A stretch of 22,416 bases of DNA, from positions 1 through 22,416 of IMG/VR virus record IMGVR_UViG_3300042006_000188; one strand, written 5' to 3'. This document shows, one piece after another, positions 12,994-20,604 of the stretch. The notes beneath the pieces were generated by a model. It was given only the letters and a program-made list of their open reading frames with translations. It was not told where the DNA came from and did no database searches. How positions within the stretch are numbered: the stretch's first letter is position 1; every line of letters starts with the position of its first letter. A program made the position numbers and the translations under genes. The DNA comes from a virus.

Positions 12994-14757
12994 TTGTCAT
13001 ACACCGTGACCATCAAGAGCGGGCTCGTAGACGTCGTCCTTCCGGACGGGAACCGCTACAAGGCAGGGGATACGGTCACCCTCTCGGACGAGGAATATGC
13101 CCAGCTCAGCGCGACCGCAGCCGCTGCGATCTTCGCGACCTCCACTGAGCAGTCCGACTCCGCATCAGATCCCTCGGCCTTCAACCCCCTCAACTACGGG
13201 GCCAAGGGCGACGGTGAGATGACGATCGACGCCATCATGACGTCGGGCAGCGCGGTGCTCACCAGCGCGAGCAACCCCTTCAGCTCCGATGACGTCGGCA
13301 AGCTGATCCTGGTCCACGGGGCCGGACCGGGCGGTGAGACGCTGGTCGGCACCATCAGCGGCTACACCAGCGCGGGACAGGTCACCCTCTCGGTGGCCGC
13401 GAGCACCACCCTGAGCACCGGCAAGGTGGCCATGTGGGCCACCGACGACAGCGACGCGTTCACGCTGGCCGTGAGCGCCGCAGTGGCCTACGCGCAGGCA
13501 CACAGCAACTCCGCGATCGTCCAGATCTCGTCGGCCCCGGGGAAGTTCTACGGAGCCGGTGGGGCGCCGACGACCGGTGGCACGACCAAGGGCAATGCTC
13601 TGATTCCCATCCCACCCGTACCGGCCACCGGCCCGAAGATCACGCTGACCATCACCGGTCCCTCGTCCGGGGCGGGAGTGCAGCACTGGCAGCAGAACTA
13701 CCCCAACACCACCGGGGCCACCATCGTCGGCTTCGGCGTCTTCGCCAACGCCACGGCCCAGGCCAACTCGATCAACGCCAACGGCAACCCCTGCGTCATC
13801 GGAGGACCCAGCCAGCCCGGCGGTTACGGGGTGAACCCCGGTGTCTTCAGCAACATGTACGTGGACATCCAGAACATGTCCATCCTCACCACGCACAGCC
13901 CCAACGGGTTCACCTACAGCGCCGTGGACCTCAGCGGCATCGCGTGTGCTCGGGTGAAAGACTTCGCCTACTCCACCACCGGCGTGGTGGCGGGCGGCAA
14001 CTACGGCAGCATCCCGGTCCTCGCCACCGGCGCGAGTGCGGGCCTGCTCCTGCCCGCCAACGGCAACAACGATCTGGTCCTGGTCAGCAACGTCCTGTGC
14101 GGCGGCGGCTACACGTACGGGCTGCTGGTCACTGAGCACACGGACATCTACGGCCTGCGCATCCTGTACTCGTGGGCGGCCCTGTGCCCGGTCGGCACCT
14201 ACTTCGGGTCCGTGGGTGCCGTCCACTCGATCAGCGGGACTCTGATCAGCATCGAGCAGTGCACCTACCTGATCCACATCGTGGGCCCCGGCTCCTCGGG
14301 TATCGGCCCCACCATGTACCTCAACATCGACACGGAGACCTCCACCCCGCGCTTCGGCGACCGCAGCAGCGGCACCGCCCTGGCGGCGGCTCGCGGTGAG
14401 GTGACCATCGCCGGACTCTTCACCGCTTCCGGACTCACGCTGGACGCCCCGGTCGGCTTCACCATCCGCAATGCGCAGAACTCGTATCCGATCAAGACGG
14501 TGACGGCTGCCTACACCGCGAACTCGTTCGACGAGGTGATCGTGGCCAACGCGGCCAGCGGAACCTTCACGGTCACCCTGCCGACGGCCGTGGGCCGCAC
14601 CCGGCCGATCACGGTCAAACGGATCAACGCCACGAACAACGTGACCGTGGGAACCACGAGCAGCCAGACCATCGACGGTGCGGCCTCGGTCACCCTGGCG
14701 TCCCAGTGGGACTCGGTCACCGTAGTGCCCTCCAGCGGCAACTGGATCAAGATCTAG
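12994..14757 (+). CDS. Tail-spike / fibre protein with pectate-lyase-like beta-helix
   Basis: A 587-residue protein starting at TTG, chosen because AGGAGG lies 5 bases upstream. Residues 1-50 are a small N-terminal domain (SYTVTIKSGLVDVVLPDGNR, LSDEEYAQL) that probably attaches it to the particle. From residue 61, SAFNPLNYGAKGDGEMTIDA is the entry motif of the Pectate_lyase_3-type right-handed beta-helix, and long Gly/Asn/Thr-rich repeats continue to about 490. Residues 500-587 look like a C-terminal trimerisation or binding domain (SGTFTVTLPTAVGRTRPITV, SQTIDGAASVTL). Such spikes bind, and often cut, surface polysaccharide, and typically form trimers. No catalytic residues can be fixed from sequence. 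It sits before the neck genes, not after the tape measure, so it may be a head or collar fibre. Confidence 0.75.
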   Translation: MSYTVTIKSGLVDVVLPDGNRYKAGDTVTLSDEEYAQLSATAAAAIFATSTEQSDSASDPSAFNPLNYGAKGDGEMTIDAIMTSGSAVLTSASNPFSSDDVGKLILVHGAGPGGETLVGTISGYTSAGQVTLSVAASTTLSTGKVAMWATDDSDAFTLAVSAAVAYAQAHSNSAIVQISSAPGKFYGAGGAPTTGGTTKGNALIPIPPVPATGPKITLTITGPSSGAGVQHWQQNYPNTTGATIVGFGVFANATAQANSINANGNPCVIGGPSQPGGYGVNPGVFSNMYVDIQNMSILTTHSPNGFTYSAVDLSGIACARVKDFAYSTTGVVAGGNYGSIPVLATGASAGLLLPANGNNDLVLVSNVLCGGGYTYGLLVTEHTDIYGLRILYSWAALCPVGTYFGSVGAVHSISGTLISIEQCTYLIHIVGPGSSGIGPTMYLNIDTETSTPRFGDRSSGTALAAARGEVTIAGLFTASGLTLDAPVGFTIRNAQNSYPIKTVTAAYTANSFDEVIVANAASGTFTVTLPTAVGRTRPITVKRINATNNVTVGTTSSQTIDGAASVTLASQWDSVTVVPSSGNWIKI

Positions 14758-14772
14758 GCCAGGAAGACGACG

Positions 14773-15480
14773 ATGCCGAGGTTCACCGCCCACCCCACAC
14801 CGCCGAACTCCCCTCCGGAGTTCCAGCCCTACTACGTCCGTCAGCCCCAGCGCTGGGCCGTCGACCAGGAGCGCCAGAGGCACTACCAGGCCCTGTACAG
14901 CATCGGCGAGTGGACGATGTTCTGCTTGATGTGGCACCTGGACGACTTCAAGCAAGGTCTGGTCGACCGGTGTTCGACCTGCTACGTGGCCAGCCGCTAC
15001 GCGAACGCCTACAAGCAGTCGGACCAGAACAAGTGCCCCGACTGCTACGGCACGACGTTCGACGGCGGCTTCCGGGCCATCATCGTGCGGCCCGCAGTCT
15101 TCTCGGACTCTGACGAGAACCAGCAGTTCCAGGCGCGCGGTGTGGTCGATGCGGATCAGCTCGACATGGAGTCCACCCCGGACTTCCGCGTCCGTACCGG
15201 CGACTACTGCTTCCGCTCCACCGGTCACCGGTTCTACCTCCGGGTGCCGGAGCGTGTGACACTCCGTACGGGCTTCGCGACGCCGTACCAGCGCTCCATG
15301 GCCGTCGGCTACAACCACGCCAGGGCGTCCCTGGAGGACCACAGCACCGTGGCGTACACGATTCCGCCGGTCGAGAAGGACCTCGTGGACATCCTGAACG
15401 TCTCGGCAACCCAGCCGCTGGACTTCAGCGCGTACGAGATCCTTCGCGCCCCCTTGATCCCCATCGACGACCTGGCCTAA
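14773..15480 (+). CDS. Zinc-ribbon structural protein, probable neck component
   Basis: A 235-residue protein; AGGAAG (14761-14766) precedes the ATG. Cys67/Cys70 (CSTC) and Cys88/Cys91 (CPDC) form a typical CxxC...CxxC zinc ribbon with 17 residues between pairs. The segment before it is helical and aromatic (HYQALYSIGEWTMFCLMWHL). After it, beta segments follow (FRAIIVRPAVFSD, DYCFRSTGHRFYLRVPERVT). I do not recognise a named family. The gene lies between the spike and the neck/tail completion genes, which suggests a head-tail joining role, with the zinc ribbon used for folding and not catalysis. It is separated from the next gene by only 11 bases. Confidence 0.5.
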   Translation: MPRFTAHPTPPNSPPEFQPYYVRQPQRWAVDQERQRHYQALYSIGEWTMFCLMWHLDDFKQGLVDRCSTCYVASRYANAYKQSDQNKCPDCYGTTFDGGFRAIIVRPAVFSDSDENQQFQARGVVDADQLDMESTPDFRVRTGDYCFRSTGHRFYLRVPERVTLRTGFATPYQRSMAVGYNHARASLEDHSTVAYTIPPVEKDLVDILNVSATQPLDFSAYEILRAPLIPIDDLA

Positions 15481-15491
15481 GGAATTTAAAA

Positions 15492-16262
15492 ATGGCATTG
15501 CTGTGGAAGAACGCCGCCGCCTTCCAGCGGGAGGGCATGGCCTGGTATGTCGAGCCGGGCGAGGAGCACTACGCCCAGACCGCGAAGCACGTCAAGAACG
15601 CCGGATTCGCGGGCTACGTCGACCATGACGCCGATACGCGGGCGGAGTACAACGAGGGTCAGAGCGGCGACGAGGGGGGATGGGATGAGGACCTCAACGA
15701 CCAGGCGCACGAGCAGGCGCTCACCTCGCGCGATCAGCGGCACTACGACGAGCACGACGACTACCCGGAGTCGTACTGGGGTCGCCAGGACCAGGCGTAT
15801 CAGCGACTGAAGGACCAGAAGGCCCGAGATGAAGAGCCGGACCACGAGGACAACGCCCTGAAGCGCTTCGTGGGCAACCACGGCACCAACACGGCCCACT
15901 GGCAGCAGCACGGGACCTATGGCGCGGTAAACCTCAAGCAGCCGGTCTACGCCACCCAGAGCCACGTCTCCCAGGCACACATCGACAAGTACCTGGCCGA
16001 TCCCGGCGCTACGAGTCACCACCGAATGAAGTACGGCGAGACGACGGGCAACAGCAACTACCTCGGTGACGGCGCCCCGATGTTCGTCACCCACGAGGGC
16101 CGCCTGCACGCCACCGAGGGACACCACCGGACGGCCGCAGCCCTCCAGCGCGGGGACAGCCACATCATGGGCTGGCACTACGACGCCGACCAGCACGGCT
16201 TCCCGGACGAAGAGGGGCGGATGCCCGACCATCCCGACTACGAAGATTCGGACGAGTGGTGA
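15492..16262 (+). CDS. ParB/sulfiredoxin-like 'GHHR' protein, paralogue A
   Basis: A 256-residue protein with AAGGAATTT before the ATG. The N-terminus ALLWKNAAAFQREGMAW is nearly shared with the next gene. Residues 30-125 are acidic and His/Asp-rich without a recognised fold. Residues 146-230 look like a ParB/Srx-like domain: NLKQPVYATQSHVSQAHIDK (first strand and helix), APMFVTHEGRLHATEGHHRT (central strands and the GHHR box at 210-213) and AAALQRG. ParB-fold proteins include DNA/CTP-binding, nuclease and phosphoryl-transfer enzymes. The dGxHR box usually contacts the nucleotide, so nucleotide binding is a reasonable guess and nothing firmer. It sits between neck genes and overlaps its paralogue by 4 bases. 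Confidence 0.55.
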   Translation: MALLWKNAAAFQREGMAWYVEPGEEHYAQTAKHVKNAGFAGYVDHDADTRAEYNEGQSGDEGGWDEDLNDQAHEQALTSRDQRHYDEHDDYPESYWGRQDQAYQRLKDQKARDEEPDHEDNALKRFVGNHGTNTAHWQQHGTYGAVNLKQPVYATQSHVSQAHIDKYLADPGATSHHRMKYGETTGNSNYLGDGAPMFVTHEGRLHATEGHHRTAAALQRGDSHIMGWHYDADQHGFPDEEGRMPDHPDYEDSDEW

Positions 16263-17053
16263 GCCTGCTATGGAGAAGGGCCGCTGCCTTCCAGCGGGAA
16301 GGAATGGCCTGGGATCTTCGTTCTGGAGAGCATCATCCAGAAGTGCACCACGTCCGAGACGTGGGTTTCGCTGGGCATGTCGACTTTCATCCACGCACCC
16401 TCCAGGAAGAGTTCGGTGGTCGGCCGGAGGGGCTGAAGGATCCCTGGGACGATCGCGATGATGACCTCCATCAGGAGACCGCGCCAGAGATGCATCCGGA
16501 GGAGCGGGCCCATATGGACGCGCATGGGGTGCCCCCGGAGTCCTACTACGACAGGCATGACGAGGCCTACGAGAAGGCGTTCAACGACAGGGAGGCAAGG
16601 GTCCGGCCGGACCATCACGATGATCGCCTGATGCGGTTCATCCGGAACTTCGGCACTGATGTGGCCCACTGGAACGAGCACGGCACCTTCGGCCCGATCA
16701 GCCTGAAGCAGCCGGTCTACGCCACTCAGAGCCACGTGTCGCAGACACACCTGGACAAGTACCACGCCGACCCGCAGGCGCAGTCCGCGAGGTTCGACGC
16801 GTTTGACCCCGACATGATCCAGCACCTTCCGGAACACCATGGCGACAAGGCCCCCATGTTCGTGACGCATCAGGGCCGTCTGCACACGATCGAGGGTCAC
16901 CACCGAGTTGGTGCAGCCCTTCAGCGAGGGGACGACAAGATCGACGGCTGGCACTTCAACGCCGACGAGAAGGGCTTTCCCCACAATCCCGAAGAGGATG
17001 ACGAGCACCGGGAGTTCTGGAAATCGAGAGGGCGCGACGGAGATCGGTGGTGA
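16259..17053 (+). CDS. ParB/sulfiredoxin-like 'GHHR' protein, paralogue B
   Basis: A 264-residue protein. The GTG at 16259 is preferred to the GTG at 16256 because MSLLWRRAAAFQREGMAW then aligns residue for residue with MALLWKNAAAFQREGMAW of paralogue A. It overlaps A's stop (GTGA), so translation is probably coupled. Conserved blocks are LKQPVYATQSHVSQTHLDKY (149-168), APMFVTHQGRLHTIEGHHRV (198-217, GHHR at 213-216), ALQRGDDKIDGWHFNADE, and the PESYYDRHDEAY region. The segments between these blocks differ strongly. The nucleotide sequence of the shared blocks is also close, which indicates tandem duplication followed by divergence. Function is unknown, and nucleotide binding is inferred from the ParB-like fold. 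Confidence 0.55.
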   Translation: MSLLWRRAAAFQREGMAWDLRSGEHHPEVHHVRDVGFAGHVDFHPRTLQEEFGGRPEGLKDPWDDRDDDLHQETAPEMHPEERAHMDAHGVPPESYYDRHDEAYEKAFNDREARVRPDHHDDRLMRFIRNFGTDVAHWNEHGTFGPISLKQPVYATQSHVSQTHLDKYHADPQAQSARFDAFDPDMIQHLPEHHGDKAPMFVTHQGRLHTIEGHHRVGAALQRGDDKIDGWHFNADEKGFPHNPEEDDEHREFWKSRGRDGDRW

Positions 17054-17059
17054 TTTGAC

Positions 17060-17770
17060 GTGTTGTTGGAGACGCAGGAGATGCGGCTCGCGGAACAACC
17101 CGACCGCATCATCATGATCGTCAAAGGACTGAATCCGGGACGGGCCCGTGCGGCTGCTCTGGCGGCCGTCCGCGAGGCCAGGCGGAAGATGCCGAAGATG
17201 TCCGGGGCCTCGGCCGCCCGGCTCCAGCCCCTGTACGGCAAGGGGTACTTCGGTATCTGGTGGGCCGACTCCTACGTCTGGTTCCAGGACCACGGCATCC
17301 GGCCGTTCACCATGCGCAGCCTCGCCGGAAAGACCATCCCGATGTGGATCGACGACCCCACTGGTGCGGAGAGGGCCAAGAACCCCAAGGCCAAGGTCCG
17401 TACCACCCAGTCCGGCAAGGTGCAGGTCCTGATCTTCCGGCGGGCCGCGAACATCGGCCAGAGGATCACGAAGTACGGCAAGGACAAGCGGACCGGTCAG
17501 CGGATCGTGGTCTCGGACAAGCCCGCGAGCTATCCCGGTGCTCCGGGCCGGATCGCCATGAGGGAGACCGGTCAGCCTTTCACCCGGGAGGGGAAGCAGG
17601 GCGGCCAGATCGCCCGGGGGAATGTCGGCGTACGGTGGCGCCACCCGGGGATCGCGCCCCGGTTGTTCCTGAACAATGCGTGCACGCTGGCCGCTCAGTG
17701 GAACGGCATCCTGCCGACCCGGGTGTACCTCTGTGACAGCAACTGGCGGCAGATCCTGGAGACTCGCTGA
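17060..17770 (+). CDS. HK97 gp10-like tail completion / neck protein
   Basis: A 236-residue protein. The GTG at 17060 is used, with GGTGGTGA upstream; an ATG at 17081 with GGAG 9 bases before it is a real alternative and would remove 7 residues. The N-terminal helix LNPGRARAAALAAVREARRK is followed by a region rich in aromatic residues (KGYFGIWWADSYVWFQDHGI) and a basic middle. The C-terminal GNVGVRWRHPGIAPRLFLNN resembles the 'hPG..p..Fl..A' ending of HK97 gp10-type neck proteins, which seal the head-tail junction. It is followed by the probable tail terminator with a one-base stop/start overlap (TGATG at 17768-17772), as in many neck modules. Confidence 0.55.
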   Translation: MLLETQEMRLAEQPDRIIMIVKGLNPGRARAAALAAVREARRKMPKMSGASAARLQPLYGKGYFGIWWADSYVWFQDHGIRPFTMRSLAGKTIPMWIDDPTGAERAKNPKAKVRTTQSGKVQVLIFRRAANIGQRITKYGKDKRTGQRIVVSDKPASYPGAPGRIAMRETGQPFTREGKQGGQIARGNVGVRWRHPGIAPRLFLNNACTLAAQWNGILPTRVYLCDSNWRQILETR

Positions 17771-18423
17771 TGTACATCGCTCCGTTGAAGACGCTCCTCG
17801 TGGAGGCCATTCAGGGGACCTTCGACAGCGTCTATCCCGTGGCCAAGTTCCGGAACGTTCACGCCAGTCTGGAGTATCCGGTCGACTCTCAGGACTATCC
17901 GTCGCTGTGGGTCGACTACGACGACACCCAGCCCCTCATGCGGGCCGGTGTGGCCCACCTGGAGGACGTGAGCCCCATCAACGGCACCACGGTGGCCCCG
18001 TTCACCCGGTGGCGCTTCCAGGGCTACGTCTCGGTCACGGCTGTTGCCCTGACCTCTCTGGAGAGGGACGAGCTGTTCGACGAGGTGGTGCGGGTCGTGG
18101 CCTTCGGCAACGAGGACTCCGTCATCGGCCGCTTCAAGGACCGGATCGCCAACAACGACCTGATCGCGGCCAACCTCCAGACGGACAAGATCGACGTGCG
18201 AGGCAGTGCTGCGGCCCCGGGCACCCCCTGGGGGACCGACGAGCTGATGTACGAACGCTCGCTGAACCTGGAGATCATCGGTGAGTTCGTGCCCGACCCG
18301 AGCACTGGAACTCTCATCCCGCTGTCCAGAATCGAGATCATCGCGGACCAGTACCTTCCGGGTCAGCCGAACAGCCCCTTTGCCGAAGACGCCATCGGGG
18401 GAACCTCGTCCGACTGGCATTGA
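17770..18423 (+). CDS. Probable tail terminator protein
   Basis: A 217-residue protein starting at the ATG that overlaps the previous stop by one base. It begins with a helix (MYIAPLKTLLVEAIQGTF), then alternates strands and helices (YPSLWVDYDD, RWRFQGYVSVTAVALTSLER, DELFDEVVRVVAFGNE), and ends in a second beta region (LNLEIIGEFVPDPSTG). This alpha/beta pattern fits tail terminator (gpU/gp15-like) proteins, which form a ring that stops tail-tube and sheath growth. The position directly before the sheath gene is the usual one in myoviruses. The family is not confirmed by sequence recognition. Confidence 0.5.
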   Translation: MYIAPLKTLLVEAIQGTFDSVYPVAKFRNVHASLEYPVDSQDYPSLWVDYDDTQPLMRAGVAHLEDVSPINGTTVAPFTRWRFQGYVSVTAVALTSLERDELFDEVVRVVAFGNEDSVIGRFKDRIANNDLIAANLQTDKIDVRGSAAAPGTPWGTDELMYERSLNLEIIGEFVPDPSTGTLIPLSRIEIIADQYLPGQPNSPFAEDAIGGTSSDWH

Positions 18424-18427
18424 CCTC

Positions 18428-18465
18428 CTGTCCTTCGGGGCCCCTCTCCTGGGAAGAGGTGGAAG
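18428..18465 (+). repeat. Leader repeat, copy 2 (partner at 643-680)
   Basis: It matches 643-680 at 31 of 38 positions. CCTCT (18443-18447) can pair with AGAGG (18455-18459). Here the repeat lies 35 bases before the sheath start and does not supply the ribosome binding site, which is GGAGGG at 18487-18492. Confidence 0.55.
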
Positions 18466-18499
18466 CTCGACCTAGCCACCGGTCCCGGAGGGTATATAA

Positions 18500-20071
18500 A
18501 TGCCGGATTTCACCAGTTACGTCCCGCCCGGGGTCTATGTCCAAGACACGTCGCTGCCGGTCGTCACGCCCACCACCGTCACGACGAACACCGTGACGAT
18601 CATCGGGCCTGCGGTCGGCTACCAGACGAACACCGAACAGGTCCTGGTCTACTGGAACTCCAACACCGCACTGGCCAAGCGCGGCATCTTCGTTTCCGCC
18701 GTCACCGGCCCTCCGGCCATCGGAGCCCCAGTCGTCAAGGACGCCAACGGCGTCACACAGATCTACGGCACCGACTACACCTTCGTGGTCGATGCATCGG
18801 GCACCGGCGGTGCGGCCAACGCCGTGACCTACATCAAGCGCCTTGGTCCCTCTGGCACTCCGTCGGGCCCCTCTCCGACGAGCGGCCTTGTGGATGGCGC
18901 TGCGGTCTTCATCACCTACAACTACGCGGACACCACGTACTTCACGCCGCAGGAGTTCACGGACCCGAGCCAGATCGCAGCCACCTATGGAGCGGCGGTC
19001 TCCAGCACCACTCCGTCGAACCCGAACGCCTCTCAGGTCGTCTGCGCGCTCACCCTGGCCGCCCAGATCGCCATGGCCAACGGTGCGAGCAACATCCTTG
19101 CCCTGCCGACCAACCCGGCCGACGGAACGATCAAGGAGCAGTTCGAGGCGGCCTACGCCAAGATCCTCACGAACTACAAGGCCCAGCTCATCGTCCCCCT
19201 GTTCGTGGATGCCACCCCCGAGGACACCGGCACCCCGGCTGACGCCCACACGGCCGATGCCGTCCTCGCGCTCATCCAGGACGCGAACAACCACTGCGTC
19301 AACGCCTCGGACGACGGCTACGGCCGGATCGCCTTCATCGGCTTCGAGACCAACTACGACGTGGCCACCCGGAACTACAACGTCGTGGCCCAGACGATCG
19401 ACTCGAAGCGCACGGTGCTGGCGTATCCGAACCAGATGAACTTCTACAACACCCGGCTGGCTCAGACCACCGTGGTGGCCGGGTACTACCTCGCGGCGGC
19501 CATGGCCGGACAGCTCGCGGGCGGAGACGTGGCCCGAGGCCTGACGAGCGTTACCGTGACGGGCTTCAACGGCATCCCTCCGGCCCTCGCACAGCTCCAG
19601 ACGAAGTCCTTCAAGGACAACCTGTCCCGGGCCGGTGTCTCGGTCGTGGAGCAGACCCGTACGGGCACGCTGTCGATCCGTCACGGGCTCACCACCGACA
19701 TGAGCAGCCTCACCACCCGTGAGGTCTCCATCGTCCGCACCGGTGATGTTCTCTTCGAGCTGGTGCAGACCGGCATGGATGCTGCTGGCCTGATCGGCGA
19801 GCCGATCGACGCCGACATGACCACCAAGGTCAAGGGCGCTCTGACCGGCATCCTGGAGCGGGCCGTCACCGACACCGTGATCCGCGCATACACCGACGTT
19901 GCGGTGAGGCAGCAGAGCCTGCCCTCCGGTGACCCCTCGGTGATCGAGGCCCAGTTCGCGTACGCCCCGCTGGTGCCGTTGAACTACATCACGGTGACCT
20001 TCGCCATCGACCTCAACTCGGGCGATATCACCGCGACCGACAACACCGACGACACCGCGACTGCGGCCTAA
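18500..20071 (+). CDS. Contractile tail sheath protein
   Basis: A 523-residue protein; GGAGGG and an AT-rich TATATAA spacer (7 bases) precede the ATG. The N-terminal PGVYVQDTS is the usual start of sheath proteins. Residues 150-330 contain the alpha/beta core (NILALPTNPADGTIKEQF, KAQLIVPLFVDATPEDTG, YGRIAFIGFE). The C-terminal domain has IRHGLTTDMSSLTTREVSIV and the final VPLNYITVTFAIDL, both typical of the conserved sheath C-terminus that wraps the tube. Sheath subunits contract to drive the tube through the cell envelope. Together with the tube gene 16 bases after it, this fixes the phage as a myovirus. It is the most secure functional assignment in the window. Confidence 0.92.
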   Translation: MPDFTSYVPPGVYVQDTSLPVVTPTTVTTNTVTIIGPAVGYQTNTEQVLVYWNSNTALAKRGIFVSAVTGPPAIGAPVVKDANGVTQIYGTDYTFVVDASGTGGAANAVTYIKRLGPSGTPSGPSPTSGLVDGAAVFITYNYADTTYFTPQEFTDPSQIAATYGAAVSSTTPSNPNASQVVCALTLAAQIAMANGASNILALPTNPADGTIKEQFEAAYAKILTNYKAQLIVPLFVDATPEDTGTPADAHTADAVLALIQDANNHCVNASDDGYGRIAFIGFETNYDVATRNYNVVAQTIDSKRTVLAYPNQMNFYNTRLAQTTVVAGYYLAAAMAGQLAGGDVARGLTSVTVTGFNGIPPALAQLQTKSFKDNLSRAGVSVVEQTRTGTLSIRHGLTTDMSSLTTREVSIVRTGDVLFELVQTGMDAAGLIGEPIDADMTTKVKGALTGILERAVTDTVIRAYTDVAVRQQSLPSGDPSVIEAQFAYAPLVPLNYITVTFAIDLNSGDITATDNTDDTATAA

Positions 20072-20087
20072 CCGAGAGGAGCTGTAG

Positions 20088-20594
20088 ATGCCTCAGACCA
20101 AGGTCAGGGTCGTAGGCTCAGGCTTCACGACCTTCTACTACAAGGGGAAGGGGATCGCCTTCTGCGAAGGGGTCGAAGACTCCGGCCAGCGGGCCTTCTC
20201 CGACCTCGGACAGCCGTACCAGTTCATCCAGCCGCTGGGTGCCTCGCACCCCGTGGAGATCGCCACCTCGCGCGTTCTCCAGGGCGGCACGCTGATCCTG
20301 ACGATCCGCGAACTCTGGAATGCACCGGTGTGGGCCCAGCTCTCCGGTCTGGCCGGGTCGAACAACATCGTGGACATCTTCCGCGCGCTGGCCAACGACC
20401 CCAACTACGTCACCTGCCAGACGGTGATCAAGCCTCCGGGGACCCAGGGCCAACCGGCCAAGTGGCGCGGCAAGAACTACCACAACTGCACCGTGGTGGA
20501 CATCAACGACGGCGACACCATCACGGTCGGGAGTCTCGCGGTGACAAAAGGGATCACCGTGGCGTACACGCACACCTCGGCCCTGAACAAGTAG
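20088..20594 (+). CDS. Tail tube protein
   Basis: A 168-residue protein with GAGAGGAG (20074-20081) 6 bases before the ATG. It is beta-rich (VRVVGSGFTTFYYKGKGIAF, RVLQGGTLILTIRELWNAPV, DTITVGSLAVTKGITVAYTH) with one helix (IVDIFRALANDPN), as in gp19-like tube subunits that stack as hexamers inside the sheath. The order sheath, tube, assembly chaperone, tape measure is standard for myoviruses and supports the call. The gene is shortly followed by the chaperone gene, 10 bases away. Confidence 0.85.
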   Translation: MPQTKVRVVGSGFTTFYYKGKGIAFCEGVEDSGQRAFSDLGQPYQFIQPLGASHPVEIATSRVLQGGTLILTIRELWNAPVWAQLSGLAGSNNIVDIFRALANDPNYVTCQTVIKPPGTQGQPAKWRGKNYHNCTVVDINDGDTITVGSLAVTKGITVAYTHTSALNK

Positions 20595-20604
20595 GGCGGA
20601 CGAG

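Noticed and set aside
13165-15498. Long minus-strand open frame opposite the tail-spike gene
   Set aside because: The plus strand has an unmistakable beta-helix protein here. The minus frame is low-complexity and has no start signal.
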